64,000 nucleotides of DNA from Membranipora membranacea (lineage: Eukaryota; Bryozoa; Gymnolaemata; Cheilostomatida; Membraniporidae): contig OU612068.1 of NCBI GenBank assembly GCA_914767715.1, positions 27,714,001 to 27,778,000 on the forward strand. Direction: 5' to 3'. This document shows positions 1-13,658 of the stretch, piece after piece. How positions within the stretch are numbered: the stretch's first letter is position 1; every line of letters begins with the position of its first letter. Both the position numbers and the translations under genes were made by a program. The notes under the pieces are model-generated. The model was not told the DNA's origin. It saw nothing but the letters and a program-made list of their open reading frames with translations, and did no database searches.

Positions 1-188
1 ACTCTGTTGTTCAGGAACAAAGCTGCTAAAAAATGTTTTGCAACCAGATATGGATCAGCTAAAAAATTATATGAATCAGAAATTTTACAGGATCCAACAA
101 CCACACCAATATAATTTTAAACAGCAGGTTGCTAAAATACAAGCACACGTCTTTAAAAAGAGAACCATGTGTGTGCAGATCTACTCAC

Positions 189-3100
189 AGGGGTGCAGTT
201 ATTGAGCATCACTGCACTAAGATAACTCCCTAGAGCTTCAGTTTCTTTCACTGTCCTAGAAAACGTGTTGCACTGGGCCTTCAGAACTGGTGTGGATTTC
301 ACAATGAAGCTATACCTGCAGCATCTATGTCTGCAAAATATCAATTAAAAATATGATTATCGAGTAATTTAAAATTTAGTAATATAACATCAGCAACAGA
401 ATTGAGTCAAATGTGTCAAAACTATGCATCTCAGATGAACTTTTAAGAAATAGAATAATGAAACTTGCAGACTTTTCGATAAATTTATAACCACCACACC
501 AATTGATAAGATGGTGAAATAAATCAACCTGGTATAACATCACATGATTAAAAATTAAACCTTATAACATCCGCAGCAGAGTTGAGTTGAACCTGTCAAG
601 ACTAGGCGTCACAGGTGAGCTTTTAAATAGTACAATGGAACTTCTGGAATTTTGATTGCCAATTTTGATATTTCAAATGATTGACCCATGGTTATAAATT
701 GATCGTTGTTATCACTTACCTGACTTTCTTATCAATCTGGTCACCAGCTTCACAATAGAAGACAAAGTTGACAGCTTTAGTACCAGGCAGGTCATCAGAG
801 CGTAACCAAATATCAAATGATATATGCTCTCCAGCCGCCAAACTGTCCGACTTGGTGTTCAACGCTATCACTTTCCTATAGTAGAAAAACGAAAAATGTC
901 TTAGTCTCTCACCATGTATACAAAAGACATTTTGAGTGTTTCCAAGTTGCTTCAAAATAATTCAAATAAATTCGAGTCAGGAATAGAAAAAAAGGAACTT
1001 CCTCAACAGGGCCAACTATGCTTTATGAGAAAATTCATACATGCTTTCTCTGCATCTGTTATCCACACACCCAAGTCACTCGAAATTTTTGTTGAGAAAA
1101 TGATAACATAACTCCCCACAGAAAACTTGTTATCATAAAATACATGCTTGTTAAATACACGGATAGGCATGGAGTGAATGGGGTAGAAAGAATATACATG
1201 GATCCAAAATGAGAGCTCATTTTGGGTCAAACTGAACAATAATACAGAGGGATAGCTTAATCTATGTCTTTGTTGGTTCAAGGCCTGCAAAAATGCAGTC
1301 CACTTTGGTTGATTACAACTCATCAGTGGGTAGGGGTTTTCACCTTGAGGTTGGTCTACCCCCGCTGACTGTAGTATACTCTGGAATGAATACCATGTTT
1401 GGTTCACTACAGGTCACATGTAGCTGCCTTAGATCAGTGGCACCGACATTGCTGACTGTGACGGGTACCTTTGTTATCTCCCCACACAGCATAGTCTGAG
1501 GCATAGACTGGAACACAGCCTAAATAACAGATTCAAAGAGTGAAGATGGAGCAGAAACAAATACTTCTATCACTTAATGATCAATAATAATATCGTGTTT
1601 GTCTTGATGACTATAAATGACAATATTAAAGCAGTATAATGTCTTTTGAAAGTAGTTTGTGACCTATGAAGTACATGTTCAAGACTTCTGTTGCTTAGCT
1701 GACTTGATTTTAGTCATATTTTTTGCATCAAACTAACAAAAGATGATTTATTTTCTTAAATCATGTTTCTTATTTTAAGTTTGAATCTTACTTTGATCTT
1801 TGGCATTTGAGGTTGCACATCGATGAGTAGTCTTTTATCCTGTCCATATACGACAGAGTTCTTCTCTGCCATATTATTGTTGAGTCGAGGACCGCGCACT
1901 GACAGCATCAGCCTACCCTGAACACTGGGCATAGGGTCATTAGAAGATGAGTCTCTAAAGCTGACTGTGAAGCTGAGGGATTGAAGATTGAGCAAACCTA
2001 GAGACTTTGGCACAAGACGGAAGAGCACCTGAAACGAACATTCAAAAATATATATGATTGTTCATAAAGGAGAGACCCAGAAACAAGTCTGAAATTCTAA
2101 TAAATGTGAACTCAAACTAAGATATATTGACCTGGAATCTATGGGAATTCAGGAATGTTGCATTGTGGTATACCCATTAACACATCAAGATTCAAAGAAA
2201 TTAACTAATCACATATAGAAGGGCACAAGATGTTTCATTAATTAACATAGGGAACTGACGAGAAACATTTTTGAGACATGGGAAAATGACCATCAGAAAG
2301 TGCCTCTTATTTTGTACATCTTCTTTGAATAATACCAACAGCATTTTGGGCAGGAAAATGGTCGTAAAACTCCAGCTGAAACACACAGGCGTATGTAAAA
2401 ATTTGGTAGGTTCTAAATATGAATTACCCATTGTTTTTGGAGAGGTGGTAGTTCTATAGCTGCCAGAGCAGCCTGCTGTACTAAATCACTGTGATCCTGC
2501 AAGAACAAATAAATTCTCACACACAGCGTGGTGATGACTTGGTAGTTAGTTTGCACAATAAAAATCTCAAATATAAAATGATAAAAGATATAACGATGGA
2601 GGTAAACATGCAAGCCTATACTGCCTTCAGAAAGGTGTCAAAAAATGCTCGTTGTTCTACTATTCAGATACTTATGCTAGTTTCTGTTGGTGAAGTTTAG
2701 CATTTTTATCAAATCATTTAGTGAGCCAAAAACTATTAGGTCCTTCAACATACCTTGTTATTATTGCTGTAATCATCCTCCCCTGACGGCTGGAATAACC
2801 AGTCTAGTGTGATGTCAGACAGTGAGAGACCAATCTTCAGTGGATTGTACAGCATCACCCTCAGGAACTGTGTTTCTGAAAATAAAAAAGCTTCATGGTA
2901 TATATTGAAATAAAATACCATTTGGAAAGGCAACTCCCCCCAATTAAAACGGTTAAAGATAGTGGCTCCACACCTCAATTGGCTCTGCTACTGCGCATAT
3001 AGACGGACCATTCGCTAATTTTATTGTGTATTAATATCCGAACACATCATTAAATCAAATCTCAAACTAAAGACTAGACTGGGCTGCGCCATAGAGCTAT

Positions 3101-6100
3101 TATATACTATATAATAACTCTATGAGCTGTACTAAATTCAACAGTAATTGCACAACAATAATTCAGCACTAAAATTTCAAATCGTGCAGTTTTACATAAT
3201 ATGAAAACAATGAATGCGCGCATACTAACCTCCTAGCACAGCCCTGGGTGATTTGGTGTTCTTCATGTATCTGTTGTATGATGGTATACTTCTCTGTAAT
3301 ATCAGAGGTAATGTACCCTGACTCTTAATGATACACGACTCCTCTAGCTGTGTCCACCTCGTATCATCAGAATATACCGTACTATTAGTTGTCACTGAAT
3401 ATAAATAAGCAGAGGGTGAGTATATGTGAGAGTATGTAGACAAGATAGTGAGTTTAATGAATATATCACAAACAGAATTATACTGCAAGTTTAGAGTAAT
3501 GCATTATAATTATGATAATGCTAGATGGAGGTAGACTAGAAAGAAGGTTTATATAAGTTGGGGGTGTTTCAATGAAGAAAAGCCTGGGTATCACTTTGAC
3601 ATATTTCTATCCTGTTCGGTCAGAAAAGCATACCAAACTATTCCCAAATGATACAGCCAACCAAGTAGGAAGTGAACTACAGCAACGCCTTTGGCAAATT
3701 TTAGTAGGAGACATGCTGATTACTTCAGGTCATATCTGGAGACTGTCAAAGTTTACTTACTATCAAACTGATCAGTTGTTATCATAATTTCATTGTCGAC
3801 TATTTGTGGCACAACCATATCTGGTAATGACTTCTCTCCTTGACTGCGTAAAATCTACAAAAAAAAGGACATACCATAGTGAGATATCTGGTGTTTAATC
3901 TATGATACGTGCTTCAGAAGCATCATAATAGAAAAGTGTGAGTGTGTGACTGGGTTATACAGCCTCCACTATTTGCCTAAAATACACGGAAGTCTATGCT
4001 AGACTCCTACTGTATTGAGTTACAACCCACCATGACGATTGTCCAAGGACAGCGGAGGCCTAGTATCTATAGACTTTGTATAACAAAACATCTCAGAGCA
4101 CAACAAATCTCACATATAATAGAAGCTCACCTGATATAATTGTAGGTATTCTTTGAGGAAGTTAGTTTGTTGTATGATAGTTTCTGTTGACTCAGCCAGT
4201 AGCTGACTGGAGTGCATCAGGGCTTGCTGGTATAAGTTGAGCTGGCTAGATAGACGTGATATAGTGGAGGCTATGTGATTCTAAAACATGTAACACAAAA
4301 GTGCTATTCTATAATTTGGACAATTGTTTTGATCAAATTGCAACGAAGACCCCAAATACTTTGCTAGTAAAGAGCGATGAGCAGCAGTTGTATATAAATA
4401 ATATCAACGTTAGAAGTCTATGTTGTGGATTATTGGCTTACAAATTTACCTCTGCTAAGGTCCATTTCTTTTTCTCATACACCTGTAAGGCTATATTATA
4501 ACACCTGAGAGAGTGTTTCCTCTGGCAGCATTTGGAGTATCTGTGACCGGCTAACACCATGTAGAAAGCAAACTTTCTAATATGAGGTACCGACATATTC
4601 AAATAGCAGTAAGCAGCTTGTTCCAACAAAACAGCACTCCGCAAATCAAAATCCTGAAAACAGAAAAATGTAACTAAAAATTTGAGAGTACAGCTTTACC
4701 AAAGCTTCCATCAGGAAGATACAGGACATTAAAATATCAGTCTTCTTGGGGGAAAGGCAGTTTTTTACGCAACATGATTTTATCCCTCAATAATATTATT
4801 TAAACCCAATCGACGATGAGATGTCAGCTTTTTTTCACGTATTTTTTTTCTTTCTTTGCGCTTTGTGGACAGCAGTGTATCAAACAACGAATTTCGCAAC
4901 ATACTTATATGAGAGTGACAAATAAACCAATCAATCAATCAAAAGATAAATATTTCAACCTTTAATGTTTGGGGTGAGTTGAATTGAAATGGATTTTGTC
5001 TGAGTCTGACGCAAACATGTCAAACAACATTCCAATTCAACAAAATCACTTGACCTCTGAAGACTAGGAGTCCCAGGTATATTATTTCAATTAATCTCCT
5101 GTGAACATGACGGAGATACATGATATTGATGAGTGAATAATGATAATTATGTGCTTACTCACCTCTCCGGTTAGTTTCAGGAATTGAGTAGCGGCCTGCA
5201 GCCACAGACCTCTCTCTTTTAATACTTCTGTACTGAGAAATACTGCTCTAGTCATGAATGATTGAGACCTGTTAGAATTAAAGCAACAAAACATACTTCT
5301 TTGCTATACCAGGGAGGTACAGAGGCTCCTTGGCTATACTACATACTAAAGCCATTTAGAAGTTGTCCATCCCTAGGAATAGACTTAGTGGTAGAGAACA
5401 ACTCTTAAAAAATAAAGGGAGGAAGGCTAACAATATTATGCAGCATGACATAATGACAAAGACAATATAAACATATATTCAGTATTCTTACTTGCAGGTA
5501 GCATAGACATCTATTGCGCCATCAAGATAGTGAGTAGGATAGTTTCTCTGTGAGGCTGGCCCCTGCATGAACACGGATAAACCTGCCATCTCCTACAAGT
5601 ATGTATATAAGCTAAGTACATATTTGGTGTATTTATTTAATTACAGTTTGCATATGAGCACAAACTACTCGTGTAGCCCAGACACACTTAAAAAACAAGA
5701 ACATTATGTAACATCTCCGCAATATCTGGGTTAAAAATACATATACAACAAATTTACTTAGGTACTAGTATCCGCTTGAAGATTTTGTTTAGTGCACAGT
5801 CTCTAAGGAAATTGAATGGTTTTTTCTTACAATAGTCACAGCCAGCCCTTAAAAGCGTTCGGGATGGCGATCGCGGCCGTAGGCGGTCGTTAAGGGGGTG
5901 GGTGGGAAGCTAGGAAACTCTGTTTTTTCGATTTATCACTTTTTTAACTTTAGCACCTGTTTACAGAACTTTAGCCTCATCTCACAGAGTTCTAACCCTG
6001 TTTTTCAGACTCCTCATACCTTAAAACATACATCTATGTTGTCACATCAATAAAATATCATAAATGTGCAGACTTATTAATTGTTGTCTTCTCCTATGTC

Positions 6101-9100
6101 TGGGCATTCTCAGACACGGCACTTTTCGGAGACTCGAAAATGATTTATGTAAATTAAGGCTCGCTAGAAATGGTCCTTAGGCTATGTAATATGTTGTGAT
6201 ATGAGATTGTCTTCTTTTTTCCCTCTATTTTCCCATGTTAATTAAATAGTAGTCTTCCCATGACAATAAAATCTGACCGAAACGATAACTCCTAATAAAA
6301 TATAACGAGTCTTATTCATTTTAAACAAGCTAGCAGTCTCCGAAAAGTGCCGTGTCTGAGAATGTCCAGACATAGGAGAAGACAACCATTAATAAGTCTG
6401 CAAATTTATGTTATTTTATTGTTGTGACTACATACATGTATGTTTTAAGGTATGAGGAATCTGAAAAACAGGGTTAGAACTCTGTGAGATGAGGCAAAAG
6501 TGCTGTAAACAGGTGCTTAAGTTGAAAAAGTAATAAATTGCAAAAAACGGAGTTTCCTAGCTTCCCACCCACCCCCTTAACGACCGCCTACGGCCGCGAT
6601 CGCCATCCCGAACGCTTTTAAGGGCAGGCTGTGACAATAGTCAATATCAGTAGTATTTAATTTAATTTCATCGTTTATATCTTCCATCACAGCTCATCTA
6701 ACAAATTCACCAATTAGGAAGCATATGATATCAAAAGCATAAATTAATACGTTCTGTGCTCTCTCCAAGTATTCTGACTATTGTATGATAGTCTGAGCGT
6801 TTTCTCATCATGAGTTTATTGTGTCATACCTGAGAGCCAGCACAGTACATCCAGGTTTTATCTCCCTCAAAGTCCTTCTTCAGAGTATGATAGACACTGT
6901 AAGCCTGCTCATACAGCTGGAACATGAAGCATAAGTCACCCAGTCTTCTCAACTGCATTTCTGGTGAATCTGCCCCATAATTCCTACAAATACAAATAGA
7001 TTATACAAATGCAATGATTACAACGTTATTCTAGGGTAAATATTCATATACATAAATAGTGAGTAATCATTAGAATAGAATGTGATGAGTTATATATGAA
7101 CAAAAAAATTGATCCGTCAATCATATGGCCAATCATATCGTCATCAATTTGTAGCGTTTGCATTATTGGAAGCCAAAAAAGTATATGACCAAACTATTCA
7201 TCACTAGTTATTCTAATAAATATATGATAACTTGCATGAAGATAACAGGTTTAATCACAATACAAATGCAAGAGACAAATCAGATGGTAGTTTGGCCTGA
7301 TATAACCTCCAACTGGAACACTATTTAATTATTCATGATCATGTGACAAATATAAATATCTTTGCCCCTCATCATGACCGGTGTATTTTTGATCCAGATG
7401 TTTTGCTCACAGCAGAAGTAATTGAGCGTTTCATTGAGTTTGCATGTCATCGATTCTTACCCTGAGACAGGTTTAGACTCTGTTGTCTTCCCTCTAAATA
7501 ATGATTTAAACAGGCCTCCTCTTTTCTTAGACTGATACTGTGAATAAATAACAATTATCACAGTACAAATTCAGAGGACAGGTAAACAGCATTAGATGAT
7601 ATATGAGTTGACAGAGGCTTGCTAGTTTTAATGTCCTCAAGGTAAGACTTCCCTGTTTCAGGTGATTATCAAACTTCACAGGGAAAGAAAGTGATCAATT
7701 TCATCTCGTTTTGTGAGAAATGTAAGAGCCTCAAACTAGACGTTAAACTAGCCACCATATTTCATTACACAAATCTTTGCATTTCAAAGAGAACCGATAC
7801 TTACCAGTTCATGATAAGACTTGATTAACCTTTCGGCCCATGGGATCATAGATCTCACCACAAACTCATGAACAAATATCTTGAGTCTGTCATAGTCATG
7901 GGTGGATAGCCAGCAGCCCCTCTCACTGATAGATCGAGTTCTCGGTCTACGCACATTACCCGATGGCCTTCTCTCTCTTGCTGGTGATTGGGGATGGAGC
8001 GGATGTTGTTTAGCTAATTCTGTATCAGAATTTGAGCTGAGCGGGTCTGCAATAATAATGTAGATTGGTTTCAGGAACAGCTTTAAGGGATATTCACAAA
8101 TATATTATTTTCTCCAACACAAACTTACAGTGATTACCTACACAAAAATCTGCCATTATAGTCTTGTGCTTTTAGGCTAGCTAACAAATTCTAATTCATA
8201 CATATATATGATATGAGTAGACACACGCCATTTATAATTAAAAGGGTGCTAAATACCATCTGTGGCAGTGTTACCTAGCCATCGCTATGTCAGAATATAT
8301 CATTCTTATACCTGGTGGATGAGCAGGCGGGTCTATCGAACCGTTCATGTTGGGCAATGATGGTGATTCTTTAGCAGCAACAGAATCCTGTAGAAAAAAA
8401 AACAGTTATTATTATTATTATCGCCTGATTTTGTTAGATAAACTCATGGGACCGATGTACCGGCTGTTTCGGGGGAAAAAAAGAAAGAAGGATCAAGCAT
8501 ACTAAATCCTTAAAATGTGATATTTGTCAGTTGCATATTGACAGTAGCATCTAAATGTCAATTGAACAATCCTACTCAATACAATACAGACTTAACATAT
8601 CACAACAATACACAACAGTCACATAATTAACAATGGAACTGAATTCAAATAGCGCTCACAGTGGATGGTTTCTTGATAAAGTTACTCCATGGATCCGGCA
8701 TGGCATCAGAAGGTGAAGGATCTAAGTTGGGGGATACTGAGTTTATTTTCAATAGATGACAGGAATGTATGCCATATTTAGACTTCATACTCTGATAAAC
8801 ACCTTCGGCTCTGAAAACATAGAAGAATTAAATGATTTTAATTTGGGACAAACAATTGCAGCGTATCAAATAATGAATGAATACTGGACGTACATAAAAT
8901 CAAATTAATGCAATTTAAGGAGCATCTATTATCCGCCAAGTTGAGAGTATCCCCATAGAGTTGCAGACAACTGGAAAGGTGATATATTTTTGAAACATTG
9001 ACTGACATTTCCAAAATAGCTTCTTTACGTTTGATGTCTGGTCTGGCAATGCAGCAAAAAGTTCAACTCATTGCTTTTCATAACCAAAAACCACAAAAGT

Positions 9101-12034
9101 AAAAAATCAAGCTTGTAATACGCCATAGTGATTGTTTCGAACATACTTTGAATCCTCGCCATCAACACAGTCATGCAGTAGAATGTAATATCGACAAAGA
9201 TCTGCTGAGAACCATTTCGGTAGTTTGACTGGTGTCTGCTGCTGTAAAATGAAACAAACTCCTTTCAAATCATAAATACCACTGTCTCTTCCCTCCCCAG
9301 TCATTTTATATCGTTAAAATTAAGAAAGTGAAAGGTTATTTTGACAACAAAATCTATGTCGTACATCATGCTGGTTAAAAATCTCCTTTCAAAAATTTAA
9401 ATACCACAATTTTTCAACACATTTTTGTAGTGTGTCTCCAACACCCTCCCTAGTCAATTTAATAATAATTGTTAAGATGAGTTAAGTTAATTTGTCGTCT
9501 TACATGACAGAAAAGATCCTATCATGTTGTAAATAAGACATTTCTGTTGGTCATTTAAGGTCAGATCAGTTGATATATGTCCCTATGAGGTGGGTTTTTC
9601 TAAGATCGAATTCAAAAGCGATTAGCCAAAAATGTACAGCTAAATTCTTTATATACGCATTGCTTCATTGGATATTTAAAAAAATGGGCCGTCACAAATA
9701 TGAGTGTCAAGTCATTAATCTAGAGACACTTGTTTCCCATTCACCTTATTTTACAACATTTCATTGACAGATGACATTTCAGAACACAGATATGAGAAAG
9801 AATTGTCAGAATACAGAACATCCTCTAAATATTTACGTGATCAATCATTTAATAACCAGCAGAAGCAAGCAGGACACTAATGACTGCGAGTGCATCAGGC
9901 TTACCTTATTAAGCAAAGACTGTAAAACAAGACATGGTTTACTACTTTTTGAAACTCTATTAGGTGAGATTATCTCTTTTGTCACATCACCATGAATGTC
10001 AAGCAAATACAAAAAAACGCTCATAATCCCGCACTCTCAGGTACGTTTTGTACTCACTGTAGCAGTACAAAACAAGATACACGATCTATGCATGCAACAT
10101 CTTTGTTCTCATTGGCACTAGAAATAGCAAAGGTGTCATGACCTTTTTAAAAATATGATGGTACAAGCTAAGGAAGTTTAAAAGGCCAATATAACTAAAG
10201 GCCCTAAAGTAACCACAAATCATCAGAATAAAAGGTAGTAGTAGATACTGGTATAATGCTTACCTGTTGTTGGTGTTGAGCCAATGTCATCTGAGAGAAC
10301 TGACTCATAGGATCAGGGTGTGAGGACGATACCACAAATATACAGGCTGTATAATGTCTCAGGAACTCATGGTCAGAGGGAATTACTATGGAGAGGAAAC
10401 ACTCTCGGTATTCCTCAAACCAAGGAGTAGACACTGCAAATAAATATTTTGCACCAAATTGGAATAACATTCATCAATAGATTTGACCACAAATATCTGA
10501 CTGTTTTCATAATAGTTACACTCTTTGGTGGCAGTAAGATATCTTGCAGAAAAATGCGATGTCATCTCCTAAAACATGTATTGTGTTCAGAGGATTAGTA
10601 TGCATTTGTTTGGCTTATTCGGTACATCATAGTCTTATCTTCAAGTCTCATAAAAATAAGGAAAGAAAGCAATGAGACCTGGCTTTTACAGTATAATTCC
10701 AATTAACATATAAGTGATCATCTCTGGGTATGACTCCTGAGCGCCCCCTCCAGCAAACACTCATATACAGGTACATTTGTATATGCATATGTATTTGTAC
10801 TCATATACAGGTACATGTGGTATTTCACTCACCTGGGCAGCTTATCTCATAGTCTCCTGCTTGAACAAACCTCTCATTTTGTGTGGGGCAGCAACCAGCT
10901 ACTGCTTCCCTGTAAAAAAACATATCGAGTATTCCAGTTAATTACTTGTAATCAAGACAACTGGGTTAGCCAGTATCTTTGTTGTATTAATATTTGGTCA
11001 GGTGAACCTGTAAAAATACTAGTGAACATATTTCCAACATGCACATGAATATAGGTAGGCTATAGCTGTTGTATCTTTTCCTGATTATCCTACTGTCAAT
11101 CGTTTGTATCAGATGATATTTATCTCGATAAAACTTATTTATTACATTGCTATTGAAATAACCTAGCGACGATGTCACCCCTTTATAATGCTTTATTGTT
11201 ATAGGCGATTGAAATCCTGATAAAGATGGAGCTGAGAAGATCATTTTGATTGCAATGCAGGAGGTTTTACTGATATCTGTTTGCAGTGAACTACAGTAAG
11301 CCCAGAAACAAAAAGTCTTGAATATCGTATGGTCTGTTTTTTCCCTGTATTATAAGCATAATGATATTTCATTCGACATGTAATTAAGTCACTCACGTTA
11401 GCAGCCGCACACCCAGCGTCTGTTGGGGTGGCAAAACGTTAGCATCTTTGAACTGAACCGAGAATTCCTGAAGACTTATTGATGAACTGGAAGCATCTTT
11501 TATATGCACTACAAATAAATCATACATTAAAGCATCTAATAAACGTGTTGCAATGGGTTCCAAGCAGTCCTATCTATTTTAAGCACAACGTTTGTTTGGT
11601 GGAGGTAATGTCAAACCAGCGATTTGTTTACATCAACTGGACCTCTCGCAATCGCACAAGGATTAAAAACACAATCAATCAGGGTAGTATATAACATTAC
11701 ATTCGACAAAATAGCCTGTGTAGGTAGTGAGTAATCCAACCATTATGATTATTCTAACTTATCTTAATCTTATGAGTCCAAAACATCATATAATAAATTC
11801 TAAAACAGCTTAGAAAGACTCATTGAATCATTATGATGGTGGTAATAATAAGGTTTAAACAGTAAGGGCAAACTTACCATCTGTAGTGAGGCGACTGAAT
11901 GGCAGCAAAAGCTCAACAAATGAAAGATGGTTTTTTTGGCAGATGTCATTTGCTTCCTGAGAACATATCACCCCAACTGTAGGACTGAGTGCATCCCTTA
12001 TGAATGCTCTAGCCGACTTCTGGCATTGTGCCAT
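189..12034 (-). CDS. TRAPPC8: TRAPPC8 (Trs85-like TRAPPIII subunit), 3' end outside window
   Basis: Subunit of the TRAPPIII vesicle-tethering/Rab-activating complex of the early secretory and autophagy pathways. Exons in transcript order: 12034-11878, 11496-11397, 10909-10833, 10433-10264, 9241-9147, 8810-8660, 8387-8312, 8046-7805, 7537-7461, 6983-6830, 5592-5492, 5268-5163, 4653-4450, 4280-4131, 3854-3761, 3394-3230, 2875-2754, 2496-2428, 2028-1792, 1519-1344, 875-720, 330-189. The phases join without a break to 1007 codons; vertebrate TRAPPC8 is about 1435 aa, so the rest lies left of base 1. Family matches: N-terminal MAQCQKSARAFI and LSFVELLLPFSRLTTD; STPWFEEYRECFL; KLPKWFSADLCRYYILLHD; RSAVLLEQAAYCYLNM; YMVLAGHRYSKC; GPRLNNN followed by KNSVVYGQDKRL; and the late WLRSDDLPGTKAVNFVFY. 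The start at 12034 is chosen because MAQC is the conserved N-terminus. The exon 2 acceptor (AAAAG before 11496) is weak; the better-looking AG before 11486 gives a stop. The exon left of 189 could not be resolved. Confidence 0.95.
5837..6633. mobile_element. Foldback MITE-like element, hAT-type 8-bp target duplication
   Basis: A 797-bp element inside a TRAPPC8 intron. The ends are CACAGCC...GGCTGTG, flanked by identical 8-bp copies of ACAATAGT at 5829-5836 and 6634-6641. The two arms (about 5837-6133 and 6335-6633) are near-perfect inverted repeats of roughly 300 bp around a loop of about 200 bp. The arm tips contain a GC-rich block (GGCGATCGCGGCCG) unlike the AT-rich surroundings. There is no transposase ORF, so it is non-autonomous. 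An 8-bp duplication is typical of hAT (also P) superfamily transposons; the family assignment is an inference. Confidence 0.85.
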
Positions 12035-12698
12035 TACCCCTAACTGGAAAAGCAAGCTTTGAATACTCTATTTGGAGGAAGAGTGTAACAATTTAATACA
12101 AAAATTGCAACTATATTTTTAATTTTGGAGAAAACTGCCCTCCTCTTCCAATTCTTTTTAGCTTTTTCATGTAGACTGAACATACCACCACAGGTTTGTT
12201 TGTTGGATATAGCACTTCAATTTGAAATGGGTTAAGGAACTCATACTCGGACTGCAGCTATTATCCAATCATAAGTGCTTTGGAACCTGTTTCCGGTTTA
12301 TTTTGATTGGTTTAATTTTCCATTGGCTTACTGAACATCAAAGCATGAGTAGCTTGCAGTTGAAGTGGGTTGGAAAGCTGGTATACAGAAAACTTTATTA
12401 TAATCTTTACTAAGAAATGTAAGTACAATGTTCATTTATTGTTCTGTATCAACATGAAAGATTTTATGAGGAATTTAGCAGAAATCTGTAGAATTTAATA
12501 ATTATAATAGCTCTTTAGTTAGTAAGATAGATATATCGGGATTGTGGTTGATTGATGATGATGGGACTAGCTAGGTCTAGAAGTAGAAGAAGAAGGCAGT
12601 AGTGTGTATTTATTTCAGTGACAGCTAGAAGCAGACCTATTACAGTTATATATATCTCAGATTTCTAATATTTCTCCTGTTCTTATCCTTCCATAATT

Positions 12699-12737
<39 letters not shown>

Positions 12738-13658
12738 AATTTATAATTTACTCATAATTTAGTTGAATTGCATTCATTCATTGGAGTGCCTGTTGAATTT
12801 TTAGTTATTACCAGAATGTGAGAGTTTGCTTGCGTTGTTGCTTTGGCAGTCTATGTCATTTTATTTTCAAGTTCCAGCAGTAGTATTTTCAAGTTCCAGT
12901 TGCAGTGTAGTTCTAGCCATTGATTGATAGGTAGGATGTAGTGATCTTGTTGCTTGCATGTATGAGATGTACCTAGTCCTAGTGTTACGTGGTTGAGTGA
13001 TGTATGATTGCAAGAATTGAAGAATGCAGCCATGTCTACTGTACAGAGATCAACACAGCGGATATGATATTATGTCTACATATCATAACACATTTGGCTA
13101 CAAAAAAGTGTATATTATATAAGGAATGACTGGTAACAAAAGGAGGATATCCCATCACACTACAATGCATCATTGGATAAAACCGGGTACTCATTTGAGC
13201 TCCATACCCAGGCTGCACCAGATGATTGTATGGATTATATTGAACTGCCTTATGAGTTTGAGTGATGAACATGAGATTCAAGTCATTTTCTCGTTGGACT
13301 CGCTCTTAAATCTTCACTACTTCTAGATAGAAAGGAATTATTGTTGGCAGAGCATCAAATATTTTGACAACAATGATAAGTTTTCTGTTTCTTCCCACGG
13401 TTTGTGAACCTGATTTATGATTCTTACTTTGTTTTAGATAACTACACACTACAGTGTCTCAGTGGATACGAGCTCGGTGGATTTTAGTTCCCGCTCTCTT
13501 ATACCAAGATGGATTAAATACGATTACTCATGTCTGGATTATTCTTCAGCTGAACGCTATTATTAACAGTTCATAACTCTCATCAATTATCTAACCCACC
13601 CGCTGAGATAACCATTAAAACAGGCGATTGACAGACGAGTTTCCGTTGCGTAGTTAAG
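12035..13658. other. Divergent intergenic region between TRAPPC8 and MTSS1-like gene
   Basis: 1.6 kb between the minus-strand start codon of TRAPPC8 and the plus-strand start codon of the MTSS1 homologue. Both promoters and both 5' untranslated regions must lie here or in unrecognised upstream exons. No clear TATA box or CpG-dense block stands out. It holds an AT microsatellite. Short ORFs here have no coding character I recognise. Confidence 0.6.
12703..12750. repeat. (AT)14 microsatellite followed by 7-bp AT-rich repeat
   Basis: Fourteen AT dinucleotides at 12703-12730 are followed by almost three copies of AATTTAT up to 12750. Read directly from the sequence. Confidence 0.95.

Noticed and set aside
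1-188. Next TRAPPC8 coding exon at the left edge
   Set aside because: Several AG sites exist on the minus strand (before bases 25 and 60), but none joins exon 22 in a frame free of stops that I could match to the family.
11397-11486. Shorter version of TRAPPC8 exon 2 using the AG before 11486
   Set aside because: Joined to exon 1 it gives a stop after three codons; the acceptor before 11496 keeps the frame and the family-like sequence.
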